A DNA stretch of 64,000 nucleotides, taken from assembly GCF_048571275.1 (NCBI RefSeq), contig NZ_CP182357.1, forward strand, positions 310,001-374,000, read 5' to 3'. This document shows positions 16,869 to 25,935 of this stretch, piece after piece. The translations under genes and the position numbers were made by a program. The stretch's first letter is position 1. Each line of letters begins with the position of its first letter. Source of the stretch: Marinarcus sediminis. GTDB taxonomy: Bacteria > Campylobacterota > Campylobacteria > Campylobacterales > Arcobacteraceae. Under the pieces are notes generated by a model that did no database searches, had not been told where the DNA came from, and worked only from the letters and a program-made list of their open reading frames with translations.

Positions 16869-18061
16869 TTTAAAGTATCCTTATAATAAAGCGTTTGTGA
16901 ATAAGCTTGAAAATAGCTTTGCAGTTCATCCAACGCATTTAACTCAAAACCAATAAGTTCATTTAAATTGCCAATTACCTCTTGCGGTTTGACTTTTTCC
17001 AAAGCATTATACGCTTCAAGAGACTCTTGCACTTTTTGTTTGGTTGGAATGATACTTTGCTCTAAAAGTCTATACGTTGCATAAGCAGTGTGTAACTCAT
17101 TTTTCAAAATTTGCGTTTTTGTTTTGAAACTTTTTTTCAAATCTTCATAGTTGCTCAACGCCTCTTGTTTTTTTGATTTTGCCACTAATACTTTGCTGTT
17201 CTCTGTTCCATAAATGGCAAGAGGAATCCCCACAGAGACGTTCACATAATCTTGAAATTTGTCATCTCTTTGAAAATATGCTACGTTAAATTTTATGTCA
17301 GGAATTTTATTTTCTGCTTCAAATTTGGACATATCTGAAGCTTTTGAAACTTTGAGTTTCTCTATTTGCAGTTTGGGATGATGTTGATAATCAAAGGTAA
17401 TTTCTGTGTCATCAACTCTTAAAGGCATATCTATTTTTTCAATTTTTTCTTGGGTAATATTTTCCAGTTTCAAATATAAATTATCCACCATATTTTTAAG
17501 TTTTATTTTTTGTAAACTGATTTTTGAATATAAAATTTGGGCATTCAGTGCTTGTGTTTGTAATGCTTGATTGTTTTCATACAAAGCCACATTCAAATCT
17601 TCAAGTTGTTTAATGTTGTTTAAATACTCATCAAAAAGTTGAAGTTTTTTTTCAAATATCACAATCGTATAAGCAAGTTCATATATTTTTGAACGCAATT
17701 CGAGTTTTTTATCTGCCAAAAGATACTCACTGATTTGTTTCTCTTTTTTAGCAACCTCTTCTTTGATTTCGAGTTTATCGCCCATAGGAATGAGTTGTGT
17801 CACACCTATGTATTGAGCTTGCATCGCTTCTGTGTCTCTTTTGTTTATCTCTTGAAATTGTATATCATTGGCACCAAAGGTTAGTACAGGATTTTGCCAC
17901 TTTCGTGAAAGAGCAATATTTTCATTGGCACTGTTGATGGCGTTTTGTAAGCTTTGAAGAGTGTAGTTTTTTTCATACGACAAAGTTACCATATCTTCAA
18001 TTGGTGTTGAAAAGCTTGATGTTATTACAACAAAAAAGAGCAGAAACGATTTCAATAACAT
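16865..18061 (-). CDS. TolC-family outer-membrane efflux channel (CusC-like)
   Basis: A 398-residue outer-membrane factor with signal sequence MLLKSFLLFFVVITSSFS. Long heptad-rich helices (LQNAINSANENIALSRKWQNPVLTFGAND; KKEKQISEYLLADKKLELRSKIYELAYTIV) and repeated beta segments with GVTQLIPMGDKLEI and NVSVGIPLAIYG give the two-repeat TolC layout. It forms the exit duct of the Cus-type pump. No lipobox Cys is seen, unlike E. coli CusC. It overlaps both neighbours by ATGA junctions, so it is translationally coupled. Confidence 0.88.
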   Translation of the reverse strand: MLLKSFLLFFVVITSSFSTPIEDMVTLSYEKNYTLQSLQNAINSANENIALSRKWQNPVLTFGANDIQFQEINKRDTEAMQAQYIGVTQLIPMGDKLEIKEEVAKKEKQISEYLLADKKLELRSKIYELAYTIVIFEKKLQLFDEYLNNIKQLEDLNVALYENNQALQTQALNAQILYSKISLQKIKLKNMVDNLYLKLENITQEKIEKIDMPLRVDDTEITFDYQHHPKLQIEKLKVSKASDMSKFEAENKIPDIKFNVAYFQRDDKFQDYVNVSVGIPLAIYGTENSKVLVAKSKKQEALSNYEDLKKSFKTKTQILKNELHTAYATYRLLEQSIIPTKQKVQESLEAYNALEKVKPQEVIGNLNELIGFELNALDELQSYFQAYSQTLYYKDTLK

Positions 18062-18513
18062 CAGTTATTTACGCTCCCTTTCACCATTCTTACTTCACCA
18101 TCGGGTGTTTTGAATTTAAGTTGATATTGCCATGTTCCACTCATACCTAAATTGACATTGCAACCGTATTTTCCCTCTTTATACGTGGCCTTCGCTTTAT
18201 GTTCCATATAGGGCATTCCTGGCATTTCTGGCATGAAAAATTTCACTTTGACTTGTGCATTGTCAATGATTTTATCCCTATGAGAAATCACAATATCCAC
18301 CGTGTTGTTCCCAGATACAAAAGGCTTTTCTGTACTCATAATAACTTTAAAATCATCTCGCGTCATCATCTCATTGTGATACGCCATATGTGTTCTTGAG
18401 TCATGCATCTTCATATTTGAGTGATCCATACCATTCATGCCATTACTTGCTGCAAACAAAGCACTGCTTGTGATTAATGATACTCCTAAAACAAAGCTGT
18501 TTACTTTTTTCAT
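18061..18513 (-). CDS. Met/His-rich secreted YtkA-like (FixH-type) protein heading the copper efflux operon
   Basis: A 150-residue exported protein with signal MKKVNSFVLGVSLITSSALFAAS. Just after the signal comes a Met/His-rich stretch: MNGMDHSNMKMHDSRTHMAYHNEMM. The rest (about residues 55-150) looks like the YtkA/FixH-type beta-sandwich, with KVKFFMPEMPGMPYMEHKA and GTWQYQLKFKTPDGEV. The methionine and histidine density is typical of periplasmic Cu(I)/Ag(I) carriers. As first gene of the CusCBA-type operon it is probably a metallochaperone analogous in role, not in fold, to CusF. The function is inferred. Confidence 0.75.
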   Translation of the reverse strand: MKKVNSFVLGVSLITSSALFAASNGMNGMDHSNMKMHDSRTHMAYHNEMMTRDDFKVIMSTEKPFVSGNNTVDIVISHRDKIIDNAQVKVKFFMPEMPGMPYMEHKAKATYKEGKYGCNVNLGMSGTWQYQLKFKTPDGEVRMVKGSVNN

Positions 18514-18614
18514 TCTCTGTCCTTCTAGCTGATTTCTAAAAGTATAGAGTTAAATTGTGTAGTTTATGTGAAGTTGATTTATTGAGAGGGTTTTATTGGT
18601 GCTTGTATCAGAGC

Positions 18615-19424
18615 CTATTCGTAAGCTCTGATAATAATGCCTTTTTTGCCATCTTTTGAGAGCAAATTGTACGTTGCAGTATAGGCTTTTGCTTTTCGTT
18701 TGGTGTGCACTTTTATCACCCAATTGGCTTCAATGGCACGAAATTTTGCCAATCCAAATTGAGTAAATTTTTTCATGCTGTTAATGCTGTGTTGATTCAC
18801 ACCCAATTTATCATAAATAAAGTTATTGATTTCCAGATTTTTATACAAGGTAAATTCTGTTTCATCCACTAACCCAATAATCTCAAAATATTGTGCATTT
18901 TTATGTTTATCAATAAAACTCACAATACTGTTTCGGCACGTTTTGCTGATGGCATAACTTCCTGTTGGCATGTCATAACATTTGGCAAACTCTTTAACTC
19001 GGGTGATTTTTTTGCCCGTTGTTTCATTCACTTGCGGTGGCATGGCCTCTTCCATAGTACTGCTTTGTATTGCAACCGCTTCTTGTGGAGTTTCAACGGA
19101 TTCCATTTTCACTTGTGCTTGTTGAAGTTGTTCTTTGAGTTGTGCATTCTCATTTAAAAGGGTTTGTTTTTGTTCTGACGCATCATCAAACTTTTTTTGC
19201 AGATTTTTATAACTTGATTGTGTTACATACTGAGTTCGTACTTCATAGGGCAAGTCACCAAAACGGCTTACTTTTTCTACATTTTCAACGTTTGTCACTT
19301 GAGGAAGAGGCTTTCTAAAGTGTTCATGATAGTAAAAATAGCCCATAACACCCAAGCCTAACGTTAAAATTGAATACGCAATATAGTGTAAAATATTACT
19401 GGATTGGCTTTCTTCGTTTTCCAT
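18615..19424 (-). CDS. Single-span membrane protein with coiled coil and OmpA-like C-terminal region
   Basis: A 269-residue protein of unknown role. One transmembrane helix lies at about residues 12-30 (YIAYSILTLGLGVMGYFYY), then a Gln/Glu-rich coiled coil at about 70-112. The C-terminal half has the layout of a divergent OmpA-type domain: a Cys pair (CYDMPTGSYAISKTC), then IVSFIDKHKNAQYFEIIGLVDE, helix, and FGLAKFRAIEANWVI. In OmpA domains that region binds peptidoglycan. The consensus Asp/Arg pair is not clearly present, so binding is uncertain. It has its own ribosome site (GGAG) and stands between the Cus operon and cca. Confidence 0.55.
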   Translation of the reverse strand: MENEESQSSNILHYIAYSILTLGLGVMGYFYYHEHFRKPLPQVTNVENVEKVSRFGDLPYEVRTQYVTQSSYKNLQKKFDDASEQKQTLLNENAQLKEQLQQAQVKMESVETPQEAVAIQSSTMEEAMPPQVNETTGKKITRVKEFAKCYDMPTGSYAISKTCRNSIVSFIDKHKNAQYFEIIGLVDETEFTLYKNLEINNFIYDKLGVNQHSINSMKKFTQFGLAKFRAIEANWVIKVHTKRKAKAYTATYNLLSKDGKKGIIIRAYE

Positions 19425-19468
19425 TCTTTTTCTCCTGTACTGATTTAAATTATTATACTCTATAAAAG

Positions 19469-20881
19469 TTACAAATAATATTTACGGTATTTTTTGCTGA
19501 TTGCTTCTAAAATATCCTCTTTTGAAAACTCTTCATTCTCTATTTGTACTTCATACGCAAAAGCTAAAATGGTTTTAAAGGTTTTATCGGGCTTAAAGCC
19601 TAACGCAATTAAATCCCGACCCAAAACCAAGGGCTTTAATGCTTCATTTTCAATATGAAGTTCGCGTGCCACTTTTAAAAGCCATGACACCGCTTCATAA
19701 CATTTGGATTTGTCTTTTAATGTTCTTCCCAAACAATCGGCTTGTGAAATCAGACACAAATCTTCAATATTGACTTTGTTGGACAATCGTTTCACTGCAT
19801 TGCGTGAAGATTGTTGTAAAAAGAGTTGAAAAGGTGCCAAGTGATACTCCACCAATTCAACTACATTTTTGATGAGTTTTTTGTCATTGGTGAGTTTTTC
19901 TAAAAAACTCAACGTTGGAACAATCCCCTCTTTTTCATGTTTGTAAGAGGTAATTTTTCCATTTATCACCTCTGTGGTGGCAGGTTTTCCCAAATCGTGG
20001 CATAAAATCGCCAACATCAAATAGAGGTTTTTAAATGCATCAGAGGTTCTTAATTTTGCCATTTCATCCAAACACAATAAGGTATGAATCCAAACATCTC
20101 CTTCTGGATGATATTCTGGCTCTTGAGGACAATCCACCAACGCTTCTAACTCAGGGAAAAAAGGCAAAAGTTTCAACTCTTTTAAGAGTTCAAAGCCCAA
20201 AGATGGTCGTTTGGCCTTAAGAAGCAGTTTTTTAAACTCTTCGAAAATTCTGTTGCTTGAAAGCGTTTGCATCTCTCCGCCTTGAACCAATGTTTGGCAC
20301 AATCTTTTTGTTTGAGAATCCAATGTAAATTCAAAACGTGCACAAAATTGTATCGCTCGATAAACACGTAAAGGATCTTCTACAAAAGTCTCTTCATTGA
20401 TGTGTCGAAGTGTTTTATTTTCTAAATCTTTTAAGCCATCATAGGGGTCAATAAATTGTTGTGTGCAATAATCATAACCAATGGCATTAATAGTAAAGTC
20501 ACGTCGGATACTGGCTTGTTTGAAACTCATACTGGCATCAGTAATGATTTCAAATCCAGTATAGCCCACACCTACTTTTTTCTCTACGCGTGGCAAAGCA
20601 AAATCAAACTCATATTCGCGTGTTGAGAGTTTTAAAACACCAAAACTTTTTCCCACAAGTTTCACCGTTCCAAAAGCACTCAGAATCTTAGCAATGTGTT
20701 CGTAGTCATTTAAGTTAAAGATTTCAACATCGTAATCTTTAATCTCTAAATCTAAGAAGTAATCCCGTACACAACCCCCTACAAGAACAGGTTTTGCACC
20801 ATGTTCTTGTAAGGCTTTTAATACATCTTGTAGTATGTTCGGAATAAAGAAGTTATTTTTTCTCTTTGAAAAGGTGTACAT
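19469..20881 (-). CDS. cca: CCA tRNA nucleotidyltransferase with HD domain
   Basis: About 470 residues. The nucleotidyltransferase motif is LVGGCVRDYFLDLEIKDYDVEIF, followed by RRDFTINAIGYDY and GLKDLENKTLRHI and the arginine-rich motif EDPLRVYRAIQFCARFEF. A C-terminal HD domain shows LMLAILCHDLGKP. It adds or repairs the 3' CCA end of tRNAs; HD domains add phosphohydrolase activity in some members. The ATG at 20881 overlaps mscS by 29 bp and lacks a clear ribosome site; an in-frame ATG at 20920 also exists deeper in mscS. Confidence 0.92.
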   Translation of the reverse strand: MYTFSKRKNNFFIPNILQDVLKALQEHGAKPVLVGGCVRDYFLDLEIKDYDVEIFNLNDYEHIAKILSAFGTVKLVGKSFGVLKLSTREYEFDFALPRVEKKVGVGYTGFEIITDASMSFKQASIRRDFTINAIGYDYCTQQFIDPYDGLKDLENKTLRHINEETFVEDPLRVYRAIQFCARFEFTLDSQTKRLCQTLVQGGEMQTLSSNRIFEEFKKLLLKAKRPSLGFELLKELKLLPFFPELEALVDCPQEPEYHPEGDVWIHTLLCLDEMAKLRTSDAFKNLYLMLAILCHDLGKPATTEVINGKITSYKHEKEGIVPTLSFLEKLTNDKKLIKNVVELVEYHLAPFQLFLQQSSRNAVKRLSNKVNIEDLCLISQADCLGRTLKDKSKCYEAVSWLLKVARELHIENEALKPLVLGRDLIALGFKPDKTFKTILAFAYEVQIENEEFSKEDILEAISKKYRKYYL

Positions 20882-21644
20882 CGGTTTGTGGATAAGGAAT
20901 GCTAATTCCTTCCTCATCAAAAGTCATTTTGATATTTTCTGTCAAAGCAAATTTTACATCCCAATAATCAGGCGTATTCACCCATGCTCGTACCACAAAA
21001 TTCACCGATGAATCTGCCAGTTCTCCAACAGCAACTGTAATGCCATCTTCAACAAGCACTTTTTCATTGGCTGTAATAATTTTGGTTAGTATCTCTTTGG
21101 CTTTTTTAATGTCATCGTCGTAACCAATACCAATGGTTAAATCAACTCTTCGTTTATCATGTGCATTAATATTGGTAATACTTCCCGCTGTAATCGCTGA
21201 ATTTGGCACTAAAATCATTTGATTATCACCGGTGGTAAACTCTGTGTTAAAAAGATGAATCTCAGTAATTTTACCTGTCACTCCACCTGCTGTTACTACA
21301 TCACCAATTCTAAATGGTTTAAAGAAAATCAACATTACACCCGAAGCAAAGTTTGATAAAGAGTCTTTTAATGCCAAACCAACCGCCAAACCTGCTGCAC
21401 CTATGATGGCTAAAAATGAAGTGGTTTCGACTCCCACTTCTTCCAAGGCCGATAAAATAACCACTATCAGTAAGACATAATAGATGATGTCTTCAAAAAA
21501 GTTAATCAAAGTGGCATCAAGTTTTGGATTTTTTCTTAAAAATTTAACGGCAACACCCGTAATCTCTTTGACAAGCCACTTCCCAATGACAAAAATTAAC
21601 AGTGCATAAATAATGTTCAGCACATACTCTAAAATAATATCCAT
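20853..21644 (-). CDS. Small-conductance mechanosensitive channel, MscS family
   Basis: A 263-residue channel with three transmembrane segments. TM3 and the adjoining domain read VETTSFLAIIGAAGLAVGLALKDSLSNFASGVMLIFFKPFRIGDVV, the MscS pore signature. The beta domain continues with ITEIHLFNTEFTTGDNQMILVPNSAITAGSITN. It opens under membrane tension to release solutes in osmotic downshock. It starts with a good ribosome site (AGGAG) 8 bp after proS. Confidence 0.95.
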   Translation of the reverse strand: MDIILEYVLNIIYALLIFVIGKWLVKEITGVAVKFLRKNPKLDATLINFFEDIIYYVLLIVVILSALEEVGVETTSFLAIIGAAGLAVGLALKDSLSNFASGVMLIFFKPFRIGDVVTAGGVTGKITEIHLFNTEFTTGDNQMILVPNSAITAGSITNINAHDKRRVDLTIGIGYDDDIKKAKEILTKIITANEKVLVEDGITVAVGELADSSVNFVVRAWVNTPDYWDVKFALTENIKMTFDEEGISIPYPQTDVHLFKEKK

Positions 21645-21652
21645 GTAAACTC

Positions 21653-23374
21653 CTAGTTTATCAATTTAATCAATTCTGGTACAACTCTCTCTAAAGCCAC
21701 ATCTTGTTTTTCTAATGTTTTTCTATTGACAATTTCAACCAATCCATCACTTAACTTTTTACCAATGACTATTGCATATGGAAAACCAATCAATTCAAAA
21801 TCACCCATTTTAAAACCAAATCGCGCAGCTTTTCTGTCATCTAAAATGGCATCAATCCCTACGGCTTTTAAATCAGCATACACTTTTTCACCTATGGCCA
21901 ATTCGTCCTCATTTTTTGCATTTGATACAATCACATCCACCATAAAAGGTGCAGTCTCTTTACTCCAGATACACCCTTTTTCATCGTGACTTTGTTCAAT
22001 TACCGCAGCAATTAATCGTGAAACACCAATTCCATATGTTCCCATCACAAAAGGTTGTGCTTTTCCGTTTGAATCTAAAAAGTTTGCGCCCAATGGTTCT
22101 GAATACTTTGTTCCCAATTGGAAAATATGCCCTGCTTCAATCCCTTTGGTGTGATACAATTCTCCACCACAACAAGGACATTTATCTCCCTCTTGAACCG
22201 CAATCAAATCAAAATATTTAACCTCTTTGAGTGTTGAAAGAGAAGTACCTGTTAAATGATAATTCTCTTCATTGGCACCACACACCAAACCATCTTCATT
22301 TTGAATCTCTTTATCAATGATAAAAAGTGTCCCTTTAGGCAAGTTAAAAGGCCCCACATACCCAGCACATAATCCCGCTGCTTGAATATCCTCTTCGGTT
22401 GCATCAATTAACTCTAATGCATTGACGGAATTACACGCTTTGGTCTCTTCAAGTTCATCATCACCTCGAACAAAGAAAACCACCAATTGGGTTTTATCTT
22501 CATAAATTGCTGTTTTAATTACGGCTTTAATCGTTTGCGCTTGTGACACACTTAAAAAGTTACTCACCTCTTCAATGGTTTTTAAACCAATGGTTTCAAC
22601 TTTTTCTTCTTGAATAGGGGTATTGGTGTTTTCATACCATTTTTTAACCTCTTTTTTGGCTCGCGTTGCTGCTTCAATATTCGCACCATACGAGCACTCT
22701 TTACACACAACAATGGTATCTTCCCCTGAGTTGGCTAACACCATAAACTCTTTTGAACCACTTCCCCCAATGGCACCAGAATCTGCTGCAACAACCCTGA
22801 ACTCTAAACCCAATCGTGTGAAAATTTTTGAATAAGTTGCTTCCATGTGATGAAATTCACGCACCATGTCTTCTTCATTTTCATGGAAACTGTACCCATC
22901 TTTCATCAAGAACTCTCGGCCTCTCATAAGACCAAATCGTGGTCGGGCCTCATCTCTGAATTTGGTGTTAATTTGATACAAATTCAAAGGCAAATCTTTG
23001 TATGAAGTGACTCTGTTTTTCACCAATTCCACCATTGCCTCTTCATTCGTAGGTGAGAGTACAAAATCATTGTGTTTTCTGTCTTTAATTTTCAGCATCT
23101 CTGCCCCCATTTTAGAGGCTCGACCTGAAGCTTCCCATAAACTCAATGGCGTTACAAATCCCAATTGAACTTCATTGCATCCAGCACAATCTAACTCCTC
23201 TTTGACCACCGCTCTGATTTTTTCTAAAACGATTTTTCCCAAAGGCATATAGTTATAAAGTCCTGCCCCTTGTTGATTGATAAATCCACCTCGAATTAAA
23301 AATTGATGAGAAGGAAGCGTCGCATCATTAGGTGTCTCTTTGGTTGTGGGTATAAACATATTACTGAATTTCAT
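21653..23374 (-). CDS. proS: Prolyl-tRNA synthetase
   Basis: A 573-residue bacterial-type class II synthetase with an inserted YbaK-like editing domain (about residues 230-390). Motif 2 is FRDEARPRFGLMRGREFLMKDGYSF; motif 3 lies near GTYGIGVSRLIAAVIEQ; the anticodon-binding domain covers the C-terminus. It charges tRNA-Pro and clears Ala-tRNA-Pro. AGGAAAAG precedes the ATG. It lies 12 bp downstream of hemA in a minus-strand run. Confidence 0.98.
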   Translation of the reverse strand: MKFSNMFIPTTKETPNDATLPSHQFLIRGGFINQQGAGLYNYMPLGKIVLEKIRAVVKEELDCAGCNEVQLGFVTPLSLWEASGRASKMGAEMLKIKDRKHNDFVLSPTNEEAMVELVKNRVTSYKDLPLNLYQINTKFRDEARPRFGLMRGREFLMKDGYSFHENEEDMVREFHHMEATYSKIFTRLGLEFRVVAADSGAIGGSGSKEFMVLANSGEDTIVVCKECSYGANIEAATRAKKEVKKWYENTNTPIQEEKVETIGLKTIEEVSNFLSVSQAQTIKAVIKTAIYEDKTQLVVFFVRGDDELEETKACNSVNALELIDATEEDIQAAGLCAGYVGPFNLPKGTLFIIDKEIQNEDGLVCGANEENYHLTGTSLSTLKEVKYFDLIAVQEGDKCPCCGGELYHTKGIEAGHIFQLGTKYSEPLGANFLDSNGKAQPFVMGTYGIGVSRLIAAVIEQSHDEKGCIWSKETAPFMVDVIVSNAKNEDELAIGEKVYADLKAVGIDAILDDRKAARFGFKMGDFELIGFPYAIVIGKKLSDGLVEIVNRKTLEKQDVALERVVPELIKLIN

Positions 23375-23386
23375 AAAAATCTTTTC

Positions 23387-24682
23387 CTAACTATTAAATT
23401 TTATTGCATGTTCACATTGATAAAAAGTATTTGAATCATGTTGCAAACCAAAAACCGATTGAACGGTGCCTAAAACCACATCACATTCAACTTTTTTTGA
23501 AATATCTTTTAACTGTTTTGTGGGTTCATGTAAAAACTCGGTTAACACAGTTTCACACAGTTTTCTTACATTGGCTTCTTGATGGGCATCAATAAACCCT
23601 TTTTTAATGGCATTGGCTATTTTTTTGTTGATGACATCTTCCGCTTTGAGATACAAATGTTTTACCACAGGTTCTATCTCTAAAGCTTTCAAGCACTCAA
23701 AAAATTCCATTGATAAGTTATTGACAATCAAATAGGCTTGTTTGGCTTGTTCTACACGTAAATTCATATTTTCATTGACAATGTCTTGTAAATCATCCAC
23801 AGCAAATACGGTTAAATTTGGACTTTGAATTTCATCAATGTCTCTTGGTACTGCTATGTCAAACCAATATCGTGCAAATGAACACTCTTTGACCATGTTT
23901 TGTTTGATAATAGGATATGGAGCAGACGTTGCTGTTACCATAATCGGCAGTTCATTTAAAAGTTTGTCAATATTTTCATAGGGTTCAACTTCGATACTTC
24001 TTTCAAACGTATCGGCAAGCAGTTTTGCTTTTTTGATGTTTCGGCTGAGTAAAACCACATCAAAACCATAACTTAAAAGATGTTTGATGGTCAATTCACT
24101 CATCTCACCTGCACCTACAACCAAAGCTTTCACCCCTTGGGTATCTTTGATAATATCTTTGGCTTTTGCCACAGCAGTTGAGGCCACAGAAACCGAACCC
24201 GTACCCAAACTTGTACTGTTTCTCACACTTGCAGCACATTTAAATGCGTATGTCATGGCTCTTGTAATGCCTTGATCGCAATACCCTTTTGCCAATGATA
24301 AGCGATACGCATCTTTGAGTTGTCCCACAATTTGCGTTTCACCAATGACCAATGAGTCTAAAGCCGATGCCACCGTAAAAAGATGGTGAATCGCACCTGC
24401 ATTGTCATAAATATCAGCACGATGTGCCAAATCTTCATAATCAAGGCTTGAGTATCGTGCCAGTGTCTTAATAATAATCTCTTGAGCCCTGTCGATATCA
24501 TTGACCGTTGAAATGATTTCAACTCGATTACAAGTTGAAAGCAAAACAGCCTCTTTGATGATTTGATTATCCAATATCGTTTTCAAAAAAGTTTCTACAG
24601 CACTGTTGTCTGGAAAAGCCAATTTTTCTCGGGTATGAATATCTGTATTTTTATGGGTAAAACTTATGCTTAAATAGCTCAT
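23387..24682 (-). CDS. hemA: Glutamyl-tRNA reductase
   Basis: A 431-residue enzyme that reduces glutamyl-tRNA to glutamate-1-semialdehyde, the first committed step of tetrapyrrole synthesis. The catalytic Cys lies in AVLLSTCNRVEI, followed by HLFTVASALDSLVIGETQIVGQ and the NADPH-binding segment ALVVGAGEMSELTIKHL. A C-terminal dimerisation helix region completes the protein. It supplies precursors for the siroheme genes near 42-44 kb. It begins 3 bp after the polyprenyl synthase stop. Confidence 0.97.
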   Translation of the reverse strand: MSYLSISFTHKNTDIHTREKLAFPDNSAVETFLKTILDNQIIKEAVLLSTCNRVEIISTVNDIDRAQEIIIKTLARYSSLDYEDLAHRADIYDNAGAIHHLFTVASALDSLVIGETQIVGQLKDAYRLSLAKGYCDQGITRAMTYAFKCAASVRNSTSLGTGSVSVASTAVAKAKDIIKDTQGVKALVVGAGEMSELTIKHLLSYGFDVVLLSRNIKKAKLLADTFERSIEVEPYENIDKLLNELPIMVTATSAPYPIIKQNMVKECSFARYWFDIAVPRDIDEIQSPNLTVFAVDDLQDIVNENMNLRVEQAKQAYLIVNNLSMEFFECLKALEIEPVVKHLYLKAEDVINKKIANAIKKGFIDAHQEANVRKLCETVLTEFLHEPTKQLKDISKKVECDVVLGTVQSVFGLQHDSNTFYQCEHAIKFNS

Positions 24683-24685
24683 TTT

Positions 24686-25582
24686 TTAAAACTCTCTTTC
24701 TATCATCGCTTTCATTATCAAAATTAAATCGGTGCTGTTTTCATCTTTTAAAACAGCAATGGCTTCATTTCCAAGGGTTTTAGCTTGTAAAATTGAATCA
24801 CTTAAAGCCCCCGTTAGGTTCATTTGTTTTTTTATCCAAGCCGCTTCTTCTTGCGTTAATGGTTTTTTATACAATGCTTCCAGACGTGTTTTGTCTTCCA
24901 ATCTTTCATGTAAAAGCAAGTATGGAATGGTCACTTTCCCTTCCACAAAATCCAACATGGCAGGTTTTCCTAATGTCGCACTGTCTTGAGTAATATCTAA
25001 AATATCGTCCACCATTTGAAAAGCCAATCCCAAATTTTTTCCATAAAGGGCATATTTATCTTTGTCTTTATTTGCCATTATCGCCGCTGCTTTTGCTGCA
25101 GCTTCAATCAATGAACCCGTTTTTTTATAAATCATATCAAGGTATTTATCATAATCGCTGTTAAATTCAGCCGTTAAATCCACATCTAACATTTCACCAA
25201 TACTCAATAGTGTTACTGCATTTGAAATGGTATACGCGATTTCAGAGGGCATGAAAGTCAATTGAGTAAAGGCTTTGGAGTATAAAATATCTCCAAACAT
25301 AATGGCAGTTTTGTTATCAAACAAAGCATTGACAGAGGGTTGACCTCTTCGGGTGTCTGACTCATCAATCACATCATCGTGCAACAACGAAGCCGCATGA
25401 ATCATCTCTACAATGGCACACAGCTTAATTGAATCTTCATGAATACCTGCAATTTTTAAAATCAATTTACTTCTTAACATTTTTCCTGTTGCAAGTAAAT
25501 CCAAAAGTTGCAACGATTTTGCATCGTTACACTCTTGAACAAAAATTTTAATTTGGTTTTTAACTTGATTTAACGCTTCCAC
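24686..25582 (-). CDS. Trans-polyprenyl diphosphate synthase
   Basis: A 298-residue prenyl elongase. The first Asp-rich motif is LLHDDVIDESDTRRG and the second is FQMVDDILDIT. It adds isopentenyl units to make a long chain for quinones, which in this group would be menaquinone-type. The chain length cannot be read from sequence by eye. The start is GTG at 25582, with AAGG upstream and no in-frame ATG nearby. It is located directly upstream of hemA. Confidence 0.93.
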   Translation of the reverse strand: MEALNQVKNQIKIFVQECNDAKSLQLLDLLATGKMLRSKLILKIAGIHEDSIKLCAIVEMIHAASLLHDDVIDESDTRRGQPSVNALFDNKTAIMFGDILYSKAFTQLTFMPSEIAYTISNAVTLLSIGEMLDVDLTAEFNSDYDKYLDMIYKKTGSLIEAAAKAAAIMANKDKDKYALYGKNLGLAFQMVDDILDITQDSATLGKPAMLDFVEGKVTIPYLLLHERLEDKTRLEALYKKPLTQEEAAWIKKQMNLTGALSDSILQAKTLGNEAIAVLKDENSTDLILIMKAMIEREF

Positions 25583-25591
25583 AAAAAAACC

Positions 25592-25894
25592 TTATGAATC
25601 TAATCTGCAAATAATTTCACCTGCAAACTCCACATAAAGACCTTTTTTCATCTTTGCAACCTCATCGGCATTTTCAAAAATAAATTGATGAATCATTTTA
25701 TTAATATCAAAATCTTCAGCTTGATCTTTTGATAAAAGAAGTTCCATGGCGGCATATCGTTCTATGATTTTATCCATCTCATCTTCAACCACATCTGAAC
25801 TGGCTTGTTTTGAAATGTCAAAAAATTTTGATTTGGGACTTCCCATAAAAATATCATCTTCGTCTTCGCTAAACCAATCTTTCATATAACTCAT
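25592..25894 (-). CDS. DUF2018 family protein (HP0242-like)
   Basis: A 100-residue, mostly helical protein. Recognisable parts are MKDWFSEDEDDIFMGSPKSKFFDI at the start and ERYAAMELLL and FIFENADEVAKMKKGLYVEFAGEII later. I assign it to DUF2018, a Campylobacterota-specific family whose H. pylori member HP0242 forms an unusual intertwined dimer. The cellular role is unknown. The ATG at 25894 has AAGGA 6 bases upstream. It lies 9 bp before the polyprenyl synthase gene. Confidence 0.82.
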   Translation of the reverse strand: MSYMKDWFSEDEDDIFMGSPKSKFFDISKQASSDVVEDEMDKIIERYAAMELLLSKDQAEDFDINKMIHQFIFENADEVAKMKKGLYVEFAGEIICRLDS

Positions 25895-25935
25895 ATCTTG
25901 TCCTTTTTTATAGCAATACTGTTTTTGTTTATATC

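Noticed and set aside
18607..18632. Hairpin ATCAGAGC / GCTCTGAT at the end of the OmpA-like gene
   Set aside because: The stem is 8 bp with a 10-base loop, lies across the stop codon and has no T-run; too weak to list as terminator.
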